Origin: Hygrocybe punicea
Taxonomy: Eukaryota; Basidiomycota; Agaricomycetes; Agaricales; Hygrophoraceae
Length of the DNA stretch: 64,000 nucleotides
Reading direction: 5' to 3'
NCBI GenBank assembly: GCA_963556145.1
Contig: OY744464.1
Coordinates: 7,539,508 to 7,603,507 of the forward strand
The notes beneath the pieces were generated by a model, which was not told the DNA's origin, did not search any database, and was given only the letters and a program-made list of their open reading frames with translations. Positions 55,790 through 64,000 of this stretch are shown here, in pieces (positions within the stretch are counted from its first letter, which is position 1; every line of letters begins with the position of its first letter). The translations under genes were made by a program, and so were the position numbers.

Positions 55790-56095
55790 GGGATGGGGAC
55801 GGGGATGGGGACGGGGACGGGGATGATAACGACAACGATAATGACAACGATGGGGACAAGCATGAGGACGAGGACAACAGGGACGAGGATGAAGACTAGG
55901 ACCGGGACCAAGACGACAATGAGGACAGGGACGGGGATGGGGACAACAACGACAACGACAATGACAATGATGACCGGGATGACGGCGGGGACCAGGACGG
56001 GGACGGGGATGATGACGGGTATGGGGACGATGAGGGCCATGAGGATGGGGACGAGGGCGAGGACGTGGAGTGGCGTGGACACCAGGGGAACACCG
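55150..56095 (+). pseudogene. Asp/Asn/Gly-rich low-complexity coding remnant
   Basis: An exon ending GCACCCCAG joins across a short intron (acceptor TTTGTAG near 55234) to a frame reading VFCHTLAPNECERNNNNGAG and an acidic stretch (NEDKNEDEHDDGENGE). Stops and frame changes break it. 55546-55899 is open and gives DGDDNDNDNDRNDEDGEGDG and DRDRDRDR-like runs built from GGGACA/GGGGAC hexamers (55745-55825). The minus strand is open over much of the region (up to 256 codons, Pro/Val or His/Arg-rich), which is expected from the repeat. The sequence type resembles the Asn/Asp repeat of the hAT element at 61745. Function unknown. Confidence 0.4.
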
Positions 56096-56099
56096 GTAT

Positions 56100-56360
56100 G
56101 TAATTGTGTTGGTCCTCCCTTTCCCTCTTTCCCCTTCCCCTCCTCCCCCCTCCTTTCCCTTCTCCCCTGACTGGCTCCTACCCCTTCTCCCCCTTCCTAA
56201 CCTGCCCCTTCTCCTCCTGCCTACCATCCACCATCCCCACCTCCTATCCACCTCCTGCCCCTTCTCCCCCTGCCCACCCCCTGCCATTGCCCCTGCCATT
56301 GCCCCCTCTCCTGTCCTGTCCTCCACCTCCACCTCCCTGCCTCTCCCCTGATGCAGTAGA
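56100..56360. repeat. Pyrimidine-rich tract
   Basis: About 250 nt of almost pure C/T (CCTCCCC, CCCTTCTCC and CCTGCC words) on the plus strand, immediately after the purine-rich acidic repeat. Non-coding as far as can be seen. Confidence 0.7.
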
Positions 56361-56410
56361 ATACCATGTATTTAGGTAAAATAATTATTTAATTTGCTAT
56401 ATCTATTTTA

Positions 56411-56848
56411 AGTAAGAGAGACCTCATCCACAAACAGTTACATCACATGAAATGGCGTGACAATGAAGTAAAACCTCTGTAGATAACTTTTGGAGATGTT
56501 TAAAAAAAATCTGTTCCAGTGAAATGTTCAGAGAGTGGTTCCAGAGGGATCTGTGTATTCAAAAGTTGGATTTTCAATCATTTGAAGGAGGAGATAGATA
56601 TTTGGTCTAACCCATCAACCACTGTGACACCTCCATAACACACACCAATGGGTTAGACCAAATATCTATCTCCTCCTTCAAATGATTGAAAATCTAACTT
56701 TTGAATACACAGATCCCTCTGGAACCACTCTCTGAACATTTCACTGGAACAGATTTTTTTTAAACATCTCCAAAAGTTATCTACAGAGGTTTTACTTCAT
56801 TGTCATGCCATTTCACGTGATGTAACTGTTTGTGGATGAGGTCTATCT
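56411..56848. mobile_element. Foldback MITE with ~200-bp arms
   Basis: The left arm (to 56615) is the near-perfect reverse complement of 56648-56848, with a 32-nt loop. The ends read AGTAAGAGAGACCTCATCC (left) and GGATGAGGTCTATCT (right) and both sides are flanked by TA (56409-56410, 56849-56850). The right end matches the terminal motif of the MITE at 24533-24827 (AGATAG(A/G)CCTCAT). It is non-coding, and a transcript would form a ~200-bp hairpin. Confidence 0.85.
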
Positions 56849-56859
56849 TAGTTGCATGT

Positions 56860-57130
56860 CCCAGGTCTCTACTGGGCTGTCCCAGGGCTGTCCCAGGGAC
56901 ATCCCAGGACTCTAATGGGCTCTGTATGGGGATGTCCCAGGGATGTCACTGGGACATCCCAGGATTGTAATAGGATGTTCCAGGACTCTGATGGGATGTC
57001 CCAGGACTAATGGGATGCCCCAGGTCTCTCATGGGATGTCCCACTGCTGTTCATGGGATGCCTCAAGTCTATATTGGAATGTCCCAGGTCTGTTTGTGGG
57101 ATGTCCCACTTCAGTTCATAGGATATCCCT
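56860..57130. repeat. GGGATGTCCC(A)GG motif array
   Basis: About twelve irregularly spaced copies of (T/A)GGGATGTCCCAGG(A/T)CT with near-palindromic GGGATGTCCC/GGGACATCCC cores, roughly every 25-30 bp. The same words occur in both terminal inverted repeats and at 42770-43045. Confidence 0.8.
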
Positions 57131-57534
57131 GCACAGTACCAGAGCCAGCAAACATGTATACAAAGAATCTTCTACTATCATGCTTATAATAACTCAGTGT
57201 CAGACATGGGCTATTCTACTGTCCTTTCACAAGATATCTCTACACTCTCCAAGTTCATTTTCTTGAATCTCAGAACATTCTGGAGACAAATCAACATGTT
57301 GCATTTTGATTGGCTAACATCTAATATTTAGTTTGAATAGTAGATCATACAGTCAGTTCCATGAGCAGAATGTTCTTTAAGCAGCATCTCAATATTATGT
57401 CAAAGAATATTAATTGTTCTCTTCTAGTTCAATTCCTTTTCTTTGTCCATCATAATTAAATATGCTCTGTCATGAAGACTGAGTAGCTATATGATTGCAA
57501 TCTTGACAACCAACATCATCCACCTGAATTGGCT
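57131..57534. other. Interior of the 15.6-kb element, no gene
   Basis: AT-rich, no recognised coding sequence or repeat. Confidence 0.3.
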
Positions 57535-57922
57535 GTGGTCAACCAGAGTCTACAAGTCACATGAATGTAGCTATACAGCTATCATATGTTGTATATGATG
57601 GCTACTAACATTCCATTGACTAATAACCACACTATCATTGTGGCCACAGCAAAAAGAAAATTTTCAAAAAAATATCCAAAAATTAGTGTGGGACATCCCA
57701 AATGACCCCCTGGCACCAGGGACGTCCCATGTCCCTGGGACATCCCATTGTCCCAATGCTTTGGACCAGGGACAGCCCAGGGACATCCCAGGATAGCCCA
57801 GGGACAGCCCAGAGACATGGATATTAGCCCTGGGCCAGACCTGTTATTTCTCAACATGTAGAAGTAACATATGACCCATTCAGTTACATCTACAAGTTTA
57901 GGAAATTGGGTGGCCTGAAGTG
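57535..57922 (-). repeat. Right terminal inverted repeat of the 15.6-kb element
   Basis: 388 bp, reverse complement of 42322-42700, including the GGGCTGTCCC steps and the CACTTCAGG terminus. Confidence 0.85.
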
Positions 57923-57957
57923 GTGGGTGCACCACTTACCGCTATGTCCTGTTCTCA

Positions 57958-58239
57958 CTACCATCCCTGGTTCCCATTGTGGGCGTGGTGTGGGCGTGAG
58001 CATGTTGTTGGTGGTGTTGGCATGGGCATGGGCAGGCGTGGGTGTGGGCATTGATGGTGCCACTGCTGCTGCCAGCCATCCTCATCATGCTTCTCTGCAT
58101 AAGAAAATGTCAGTAAAGTAAATATTATTGGATTACTTACCATTTTTGCTTGTGAGTGTTGCTGTTCTTGTTGTGGAGTCGACGTTTCGCGTCTATGTTT
58201 AAGATCACATGATCTATGTTCCCACGTTTTCCTACACAA
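57958..58239 (-). CDS. Upstream exons of the hAT-borne low-complexity gene
   Basis: Minus strand. An acceptor (TTTGTGTAG) near 58230 precedes a frame reading KTWEHRSCDLKHRRETSTPQ and QEQQHSQAKM. A 46-nt GTAAGTAATCC..TTATGCAG intron then leads to a Gln/His/Pro-rich exon (DEDGWQQQWHHQCPHP, PMPMPTPP, or in the spliced phase an Ala/His/Cys-rich reading). A further GTAAGT donor lies at about 57937, whose acceptor is 15.6 kb away at about 42256. Phases do not all close, so the gene is either decayed or mis-modelled. No family is recognised. Confidence 0.3.
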   Translation of the reverse strand: MCRKTWEHRSCDLKHRRETSTPQQEQQHSQAKMVSNPIIFTLLTFSYAEKHDEDGWQQQWHHQCPHPRLPMPMPTPPTTCSRPHHAHNGNQGW

Positions 58240-58465
58240 AATTTAATACAAAATTTAATCATTTCAGTATTTACATAGAATAAGTTCACGGTTTGGACCC
58301 GGTTCCAAGCCGTTCAGAAAATTTTGAAGGGCCTGGAACCCAGAACCGGACCTGTGGTTCAGTTCAGCCAAAGTGCTGAACTTAGACTGAATTTAGGGTT
58401 CGGATCGGGGTTTGAACCGGGTTCAGATCAGTTCTGAACTGGACTACGGCAACACTACTTTGGAG

Positions 58466-59132
58466 GACTTACAATAGATATTTTTATTTTTGGGTCCCCA
58501 GGTATGGAAAGCAGCACTGATCAACCTCGTTTGTAAGCATGCTGGGTCAATGTCCAACATGCCATTGTATGAGGACCCAAGACACTCCATTAGATATATT
58601 TTGAACCGTACTATAAAAATACAAATATGTATGCTGCTGAAGTTGATAAGTTAGAATCGATGTTACAGCACTTGTCGACATGTCGAGATCCAGGGACATC
58701 TTGGCGGACTGCCTCAATGACAAGCCCTTGGACTTCAGTTGATTAGAGCAACATCGGGTTGCCATTTTTTTCTGCCTGCAGATATTGTTACCAAACAAGA
58801 GAAACACTAGTATTTACCTTGATTATATAGTTACTTCACATGCATATCCCCAGCCACAAGTAATCCCACCCCCAATGTTCAACCTTTCCAGCCCATCCAT
58901 GCCAATGCCTGAGGCGCAATTGGATGTGCCGTCACTCGCATCAACCCAGAATCCAGGCACAGATAGCGACATTGACATCCATCAACTCTCTCCGTGGAAC
59001 GGTCCTTGAACTCTTACCGCTTGGTACCCCGGCTGGGACCCCAAAAGAGTCCTCAGCATAAGTTCGGGCGCTTCGTTATACCACCCCTGATACTAGCACA
59101 ACCCACACTATATTAGACTAAAAGTAAGAGAC
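58466..59132. other. Spacer between hAT element and LINE ORF1
   Basis: Possible LINE 5' region (59010-59132) and an unassigned open stretch at about 58830-59009 (SHAYPQPQVIPPPMFNLSSP) that may be an exon of an unrelated gene. The 5' end of the LINE could not be defined. Confidence 0.3.
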
Positions 59133-61054
59133 ATGAGCGGCATACGGCAATGGACAACCACCAACGAGGGTCCATCCAAAAACAAACGTGGTAAGTTGCC
59201 ACAAACGGTAATCTCTTCCCCCCCAGAAACAAGGGCAGCGAGAACCGCCGCTACACGAGAACACAACCTCGTCAACAATGCACCCCCGCAAACTGAACCG
59301 GAAACCAAAACACAAGCCGTCAACTTCCTCACCACCAACTCACTCCTCCACCACGAACAACACCTCGACATCCCCACACTTTCGGACATACTTATACAAA
59401 TCACCACCATGGAAAATTGCCCCATCACACCCACCACGCTCAACGCCATCCGATCGGTAGCTATTCTCTTGGACTCCATAGAAATTAGCCTCAGAACTGA
59501 CACTTTGGTCGACGCCATTACAACTGAGCTTAAACGACAGGCGGGAGACTTTCACGACTCCCTCGGACGTGCGATGGAACCCATTTTGGAAACCATCTCA
59601 GGAAAAATTACAGAGCACATTGAAAGCAGCCTCACAGACGCCAAAACCCAACTACAACAAGCGGTAGCAAACCTCACCAAAACCTCGACCACGCTCGAAT
59701 CCACTACCACATCATACAAAGACGCAGTACTATCCCAAAACTCACATCCCACCCTCACTCATAAAGACCTGCGCATAACAGCCAAAGAACAGTTACAAGC
59801 CCGCCAATTCCTCCTCGACGTCGAAGACTCGCCCGAAACGAAAAAGGCGCTAGATATCAGCCTAGCAAAACTAACAGAAAAAGCCAACGCAGCCCTCCAA
59901 TTCACAGCCCCCCCTCCTACATCCAAGTTCCTAGGCGTCACCAGACTACGAAACGGAGGTATCCTACTGGAGGCTAACTCTAACGACACCGCTCTATGGC
60001 TACACAATGACCAACACCTCACCACCTTCCTCACCAACTTTGGACACAACGCTTCAATCAAGCGCCGCACTTACGCCATCCTAGCATTCTTCATCCCACT
60101 AACTTTCGACCCGGAAACGCCCGAACATCTCAGGGAAATCGAAGAAACCAACAACCTACCTGAAAACTCCATAAAACGAGCCAACTGGATTAAACCAAAG
60201 GACCACCGCTCACCCAACCAAACGTGTGGCCACACCATATTCGCCTTCGACTCCCCCGAAACGGCCAACAAAATTCTAGCGAACAGCTTCTACATCTGCC
60301 ACAAAAGAATTAACGCCAATAAATGCAAAAAAGAACCCTTACGCTGTCTCCGATGCCATCAATGGAACCACACCGCAGCACGATGCCAGCGGATATCGAC
60401 ACCTGCGGCACATGTGGAGATCACCATCGAACCTCATCCTGCGACAACCCCTCACGCCCCTACTGCACTCCCTGCAGGCAACGCAGTCACACTAGCTGGG
60501 ACCGTAACTGTCCTACATTCATCCAAAAATGTAAAGATGCAGATAATCGCAATCCGGAAAACCTCTTACCTTACTTCCCCACGGCCGAAAAATGGACCCA
60601 ATCCCCGTACCCCGACAATTACTCCAAAGCTCCCAATTCCTTACCTTCCACCACTGCCACCCCCCCAACACGATCCAACCATCACCCCCCTACTAATTTC
60701 GACTCAACAATCCCGAACAGACAGCGTTCTCCCTACCCGCTCCCCCCTCTCTCCCCGGCTGCACGACACTACTCCCCTCCCCACTCCATCTTCGACCTAC
60801 CACTGAACCCCCATCCACGCAACCAACCCCCCCCCCCCTCCTCCTCCTCCAGGCACCAGTCCAGACCCACCCGACAAACCACTATCAATTTCGAGAAGCA
60901 ACCACCACCACATCACACCACCTCCATCCCACCCTCTCGAGCATGGGGAGACGAACCACTCGTCGCCCCCGTCGCCCCACCCCCCCACATTCCCACACAG
61001 AATGACAACCAAGCAGGCAGTACTTCCCACCTAGTCCCCTCGACTAATGCCTGA
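59133..61054 (+). pseudogene. LINE (Tad1-like) ORF1 with zinc knuckles, one frameshift
   Basis: Starts MSGIRQWTTTNEGPSKNKRG. The first ~170 residues are polar and helical, then comes a globular region (KFLGVTRLRNGGILLEANSN, IFAFDSPETANKILANSF) and a CCHC knuckle CLRCHQWNHTAARC (60338-60379). Two further knuckles (CGTCGDHHRTSSC and CTPCRQRSHTSWDRNC) continue in the next frame, so a single-nucleotide shift lies near 60380-60400. The second frame ends at TGA 61052-61054, overlapping the ORF2 start ATG 61047 by 8 bp. ORF1 proteins of fungal LINEs bind the element RNA. The C-terminal third is Pro/Ser-rich. Confidence 0.8.
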
Positions 61055-62012
61055 ACACCCACACCCCCAGCCGACACAGCTAATCGTCTGGCAAATAAAC
61101 CTCAACAAATCCGCCAAAGCTCACTGGGATCTCATTAATTCGCTAATCCACACTAAATGCGACATTCTGCTAATACAGGAACCATACTTTGACTACTACG
61201 GTAATACTAAAGCCACACACAACTGGAGAGTCATATACCCACCCGACCGACTCACCTCCGAAGCACCCACCCAATCAGTAATCTTCGTTAACACCAAACT
61301 CAACACCAACTACTGGGAACAGATAAAAATCCACAGCTCCAATGACCTCACGGCGATCCAAATCAAAAGCCCAACAGGCAACTTCTCCATCTTCAACATT
61401 TATAATGATTGCCATCACTCCGACATGCTCAACACCCTCCACACCTTCGCCCAAACCCATGAAGCGACCCTCCACCAACAAGACACGGACCATATGCTAT
61501 GGTGAGGCAACTTCAATAGACACCACCCTCTATGGGACGAAGAGCGAAACCATCACCTATTCACCACCAACGCCCTAGCCCAAGCAAGACTACTCATCGA
61601 AGCCACGGCCGACTGCGACATGATAATGATGCTACCCAAAAACCTCCCCACCCTCGAATCCATGGCAACGAAGAATTGGACCAGAACAGACAACGTCTTC
61701 TGCACCGCCAAAACAAGCAATCTTATACTTTCCTGTAATACCAGTAGTGTTGGGGAAGTTCGGTCTCAGACCGACCCAAACCCGGTTTAGACCGAACCGA
61801 AACCGCCGGTTTCGGTTTCGGTTTGGGAAATTTCGGCTGAGACCGAACCGTTCAGTCTCCGGTTTGGAGATTTGGCCGCGGGCCGAAACGGTTTCAAACT
61901 CAGTTTGAACCGCAAACCGACAGTCCAAAGTCGGCTACATGGCTGACTTCGAAAGTCACCCAAAGTCACCAACCCCACCAACAACACCCCCGATATACAC
62001 CAAACGAAGACG

Positions 62013-62828
62013 ATGGAGCACCCGAGGTCGACAAAACGGGCGGCGGGGTACTCCCTGCCGCTCGCGTATGTTTTTTATTTTTATTTATTCGAACTTAACT
62101 AACGCATTTACAAATTACAGGTTGATGCACCACGGCCACCACCACCACCACCACCACCACCACGACAACGACCACGACAACGGCAACGACAACGGCGACG
62201 GTTACAACCACCGTCAACGCCACGCCGGACGCGCCCACAGCAACGCCCACGGCCCACCCCCAGCGCCACGCCAAACGCGTTCAAAACGCGCGCCAAACGT
62301 ACGTGAATGGGGTGGAGTCAACAAGGTGGAAGAGCAGCAGGGGTGGTGCATCCACCCCGCTCCTTCGTGGTATGTACCTTTATTCATTTTTTCACTGATT
62401 TATTCGTCCATTATAGAACGCGGCACCGTACCACCACCACCACGCAACACTAACACCACCGAGGAAGGCCAACGCGGGGTCAACCCGGCCGTCGTCGTGT
62501 GTACAACGCGTATGACGTGTCCGGACACCCTCGCGAAGAGGCTCCTATGCCACCACCACCACGCGTCCGCCGAAAACAACCAAAGCGGCCCAGCCGTCGT
62601 CGCGTGCACAACGCGTATGACGCGTGGGGCACCACCACCACCACCACCACCACCATCACGCGTCCACCGAAAACGGCCAACACGGTCAACCCACATCGCA
62701 TGTACAACGCGTGTGATGCGTTGGGACACCCATGGAGAAGCCCGCGTGCGGCTCAATGCCGGCGCAGGGTGTGCCAGCACCCCAGCACCCCAATCTCACC
62801 TCGCAAACAGGCTGGCCACGTCAATTGA
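62013..62828 (+). CDS. Low-complexity spliced gene of the 1.3-kb hAT element
   Basis: A candidate start at 62013 (MEHPRSTKRAAGYSLPLA) joins across the first intron to a His/Asn/Asp-rich exon (MHHGHHHHHHHHHDND then HDNGNDNGDGYN) and an Arg/Pro-rich segment. A later frame (62499-62828) repeats MYNAYD/HNAYDAWG/MYNACDALG motifs about every 110 bp between Pro- and Thr-rich runs and ends ...KQAGHVN at TGA within the conserved palindrome. The joins are not fully in phase, so the exact protein is uncertain. The large hAT element has the same arrangement: low-complexity exons, short introns, terminal HVN at the palindrome. No known family; function unknown. Confidence 0.35.
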
Positions 62829-62851
62829 CGTGCGCAGCACTGTTGCGAGGT
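62798..62851. promoter_or_regulatory. Conserved subterminal palindrome (copy 2)
   Basis: ACCTCGCAA ... CCACGTCAATTGACGTG ... TTGCGAGGT, a 54-bp near-palindrome centred 220 bp inside the right end of the 1.3-kb hAT element. Compared with copy 1 (41960-42010), the outer stem changes from CTCACAA/TTGTGAG to CTCGCAA/TTGCGAG, so both sides changed together. Confidence 0.8.
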
Positions 62852-64000
62852 CAGAATGGTGCAGGGGCACTGAGCACTAGCGGTCCGCGGTTCAGACCGC
62901 GTTTGGACCGAAACCGAACCGATGCAAACCGTTTGCATCGGTTTCGGTCTGGTTTGGGGACTTTGGGTGGAAAACCGGACCATTCGGTTTCCGGTTTGGG
63001 CAAAAAGGCCCCAAACCGGACCAAACCGAACTTCCCCAACACTAAATACCAGACCAGAACTACGCCCAACCGGCACCGACCACATACCGATATCCACCTC
63101 CATCATTCTCCACCCACAACTAAGACCTGACAAACCATCACGAAACTTTCGCAACACAAACTGGGACACCTTTCGCACCCACCTCGACACTCAACTATGA
63201 CAACACCCCCCTACAGCCCCCATTACCTCCCAACAACAACTAGACGACGCCATATCCACACTGACCAACGTACTACAGTCAACTATCAAAGCTGTAGTCC
63301 CCATTTCCACACCATGCCCGCACTCAAAACGATGGTGGACTCCGCAACTAAACCAGCTCAAACGAGATAAAAACAGGCTAAGTCGACTATCCTATAAGCA
63401 CCGAATAGACGCCACTCACCCCAGCCACGATGAACACAGGGCCGCACGCAACCTATACGGTAATGAAATCCTCAAAGCCAAAGAAAAGCACTGGTCAGCC
63501 TTCCTCAACGAAGCCAGCGACGACGACCTCTGGACGATTAACAAGTGTGTATCCAATCCCATCAGTGACAACCCCAGAGGAGACGGCGGCAAGTGTTCCA
63601 TCCCCACCTTGGAAATAATCCACCCGGACGGCCACATAACTTACGCAACGTCGAACGAAGACAAGAGCCGGGCCATCGCTAACTCCTTCTTTCCCCCCCC
63701 ACCTGAACACTCCTCGGTCCCAATAGACTACTTATACCCAGATCGAGTCCCCTACACGACACACATCTCCAAAGACCTTATCTTCAAACACCTCGCCAAA
63801 ATTCTCCCCTTCAAAGCCCCGGGCCCGGACGGTATCCCCAACATTGTACTCAAAGAATGCACAGCACTCATTTCGGACCACATCCACAACATCTTCAACG
63901 CCATTCTCACACTCAACATATATTACGCCCCATGGAAGGACTCCATCACCAGCGCGCTACGCAAACCGGATAAACCAAGATATGACATCCCCAAAGCCTA

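Larger units (their letters stand above)
42322..57922. mobile_element. 15.6-kb element with ~380-bp terminal inverted repeats
   Basis: 42322-42700 is the reverse complement of 57535-57922 with few differences. Both begin CACTTCAGGCCACCCAATTTCC and contain GTAGATGTAAC, AGAAATAACAGGTCTGGCCC and a series of GGGCTGTCCCTGGGATGTCCC-like steps. GTGGGCG (42315-42321) and GTGGGTG (57923-57929) flank it, an imperfect 7-bp duplication. It sits in an intron of the hAT gene. No transposase was recognised, so its class is unresolved. It contains Gypsy element 2, a foldback MITE, the assembly gap and a low-complexity gene. Confidence 0.75.
41774..58457. mobile_element. 16.7-kb hAT-type element containing nested elements
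   Basis: Left end TAGTGTTGCTG at 41774, right end CGGCAACACTA at 58457, flanked by a perfect 8-bp duplication CTTTGGAG (41766-41773 and 58458-58465). TAGTGTTG ends and an 8-bp duplication are hAT hallmarks. The subterminal ~200 bp on both sides is full of GAACTGAAC/GTTCAGTTC and CCGGTTC motifs. No hAT transposase was found inside, so it is non-autonomous. Its own sequence is only about 41774-42321 and 57923-58457; the rest is a later inverted-repeat element carrying a Gypsy element. Its own gene (minus strand, spliced, low-complexity) runs from the right end to the left end. Confidence 0.9.
61745..63044. mobile_element. 1.3-kb non-autonomous hAT element in the LINE
   Basis: TAGTGTTGGGGAAGTTCGGT at 61745 is inverted at 63044 (ACCGAACTTCCCCAACACTA), flanked by a perfect 8-bp duplication AATACCAG (61737-61744 and 63045-63052) inside the LINE endonuclease. 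Subterminal regions are dense in GGTTTCGGT/ACCGAACCG words. The interior has GT..AG intron-like segments (GTATGTTTTTT..ATTACAG at 62066-62120 and GTATGTACC..CATTATAG at about 62371-62416) and open low-complexity frames. No transposase. Confidence 0.95.
61047..64000 (+). pseudogene. LINE ORF2: endonuclease and reverse transcriptase, interrupted and truncated by window
   Basis: Begins MPEHPHPQPTQLIVWQINLN with the apurinic-endonuclease blocks LIQEPYFDYYG (catalytic Glu) and GNFNRHHPLWDE, where the usual GDFN Asp is Asn. The TDHIPIS block (His) comes after the hAT insertion. Stops: TGA 61503-61505 and TGA 63198-63200, in the same frame. A 1300-bp hAT element plus its 8-bp duplication (1308 bp, a multiple of three) splits the endonuclease, so the frame resumes unchanged at 63045. 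RT starts about 63790 with FKAPGPDGIPNIVLKE and runs off the right edge. The segment KRWWTPQLNQLKRDKNRLSR precedes it as in other LINEs. Not functional. Confidence 0.85.

Noticed and set aside
55462..56332. Long minus-strand open frames (206, 222 and 256 codons) opposite the Asp/Asn repeat
   Set aside because: All three frames are open because of the hexamer repeat and give only Pro/Val, Ser/Leu or His/Arg monotony.

Overview
The window looks like a piece of a basidiomycete (Agaricomycetes-type) fungal nuclear genome that is almost entirely a nest of transposable elements and their remains. The evidence is very short GT..AG introns (about 41-80 nt), a Plavaka-type transposase with its partner gene, a KDZ-like transposase tail, a MYND-finger gene of a kind common in mushroom-forming fungi, a fungal (Tad1-like) LINE, chromodomain Ty3/Gypsy elements, and a Zn2Cys6-like cluster. 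No tRNA, rRNA or CRISPR array was recognised. The sequence holds one 100-N assembly gap (54835-54934).

Layout. 1-14.3 kb: decayed intergenic DNA with tandem arrays (21 bp, about 119 bp, 152 bp, about 166 bp and 44 bp units), a dead hAT transposase (0.6-1.56 kb) and a near-perfect 201-bp hAT foldback MITE (4961-5161). 14.35-21.48 kb: an almost complete Plavaka element with divergent genes: a nine-exon transposase on the minus strand (one nonsense codon), a seven-exon intact 668-codon accessory gene on the plus strand, and a small minus-strand gene with hydrophobic C-terminus. 21.9-23.8 kb: a MYND zinc-finger gene, probably broken. 24.5-28.2 kb: a MITE, a second 44-bp array, a solo LTR and a KDZ-like transposase tail. 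28165-35260: a Ty3/Gypsy chromovirus with 581-bp LTRs and a perfect 5-bp target duplication; its pol carries many transition-type stops, and downstream of the chromodomain there is an ASCH/PUA-like domain. 36.9-38.5 kb: a second solo LTR of the family seen at 26 kb. 40.4-41.4 kb: rearranged ClpB/Hsp104 fragments with a retained intron.

41774-58457 is bounded by hAT-like TIRs (TAGTGTTG...) and a perfect 8-bp target duplication, so it is one 16.7-kb hAT unit. Inside an apparent intron of its own low-complexity gene sits a 15.6-kb inverted-repeat element (42322-57922). Inside that sits a complete 9.9-kb Gypsy element (43836-53767) with gag, a canonical -1 frameshift heptamer, pol, and an antisense two-exon gene encoding a coiled coil plus a Zn2Cys6-spaced cysteine cluster. 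From about 59.1 kb to the window end runs a LINE whose endonuclease is interrupted by a second, 1.3-kb hAT element (61745-63044) with a perfect 8-bp duplication.

The two hAT elements (16.7 kb and 1.3 kb) share a conserved subterminal palindrome with compensatory base changes. The insertions can be dated relative to one another: Gypsy into IR element into hAT; Gypsy into KDZ-like remnant; hAT into LINE. Nearly all stops in the Gypsy and LINE genes can be explained by C-to-T or G-to-A transitions, consistent with methylation-driven or RIP-like decay.
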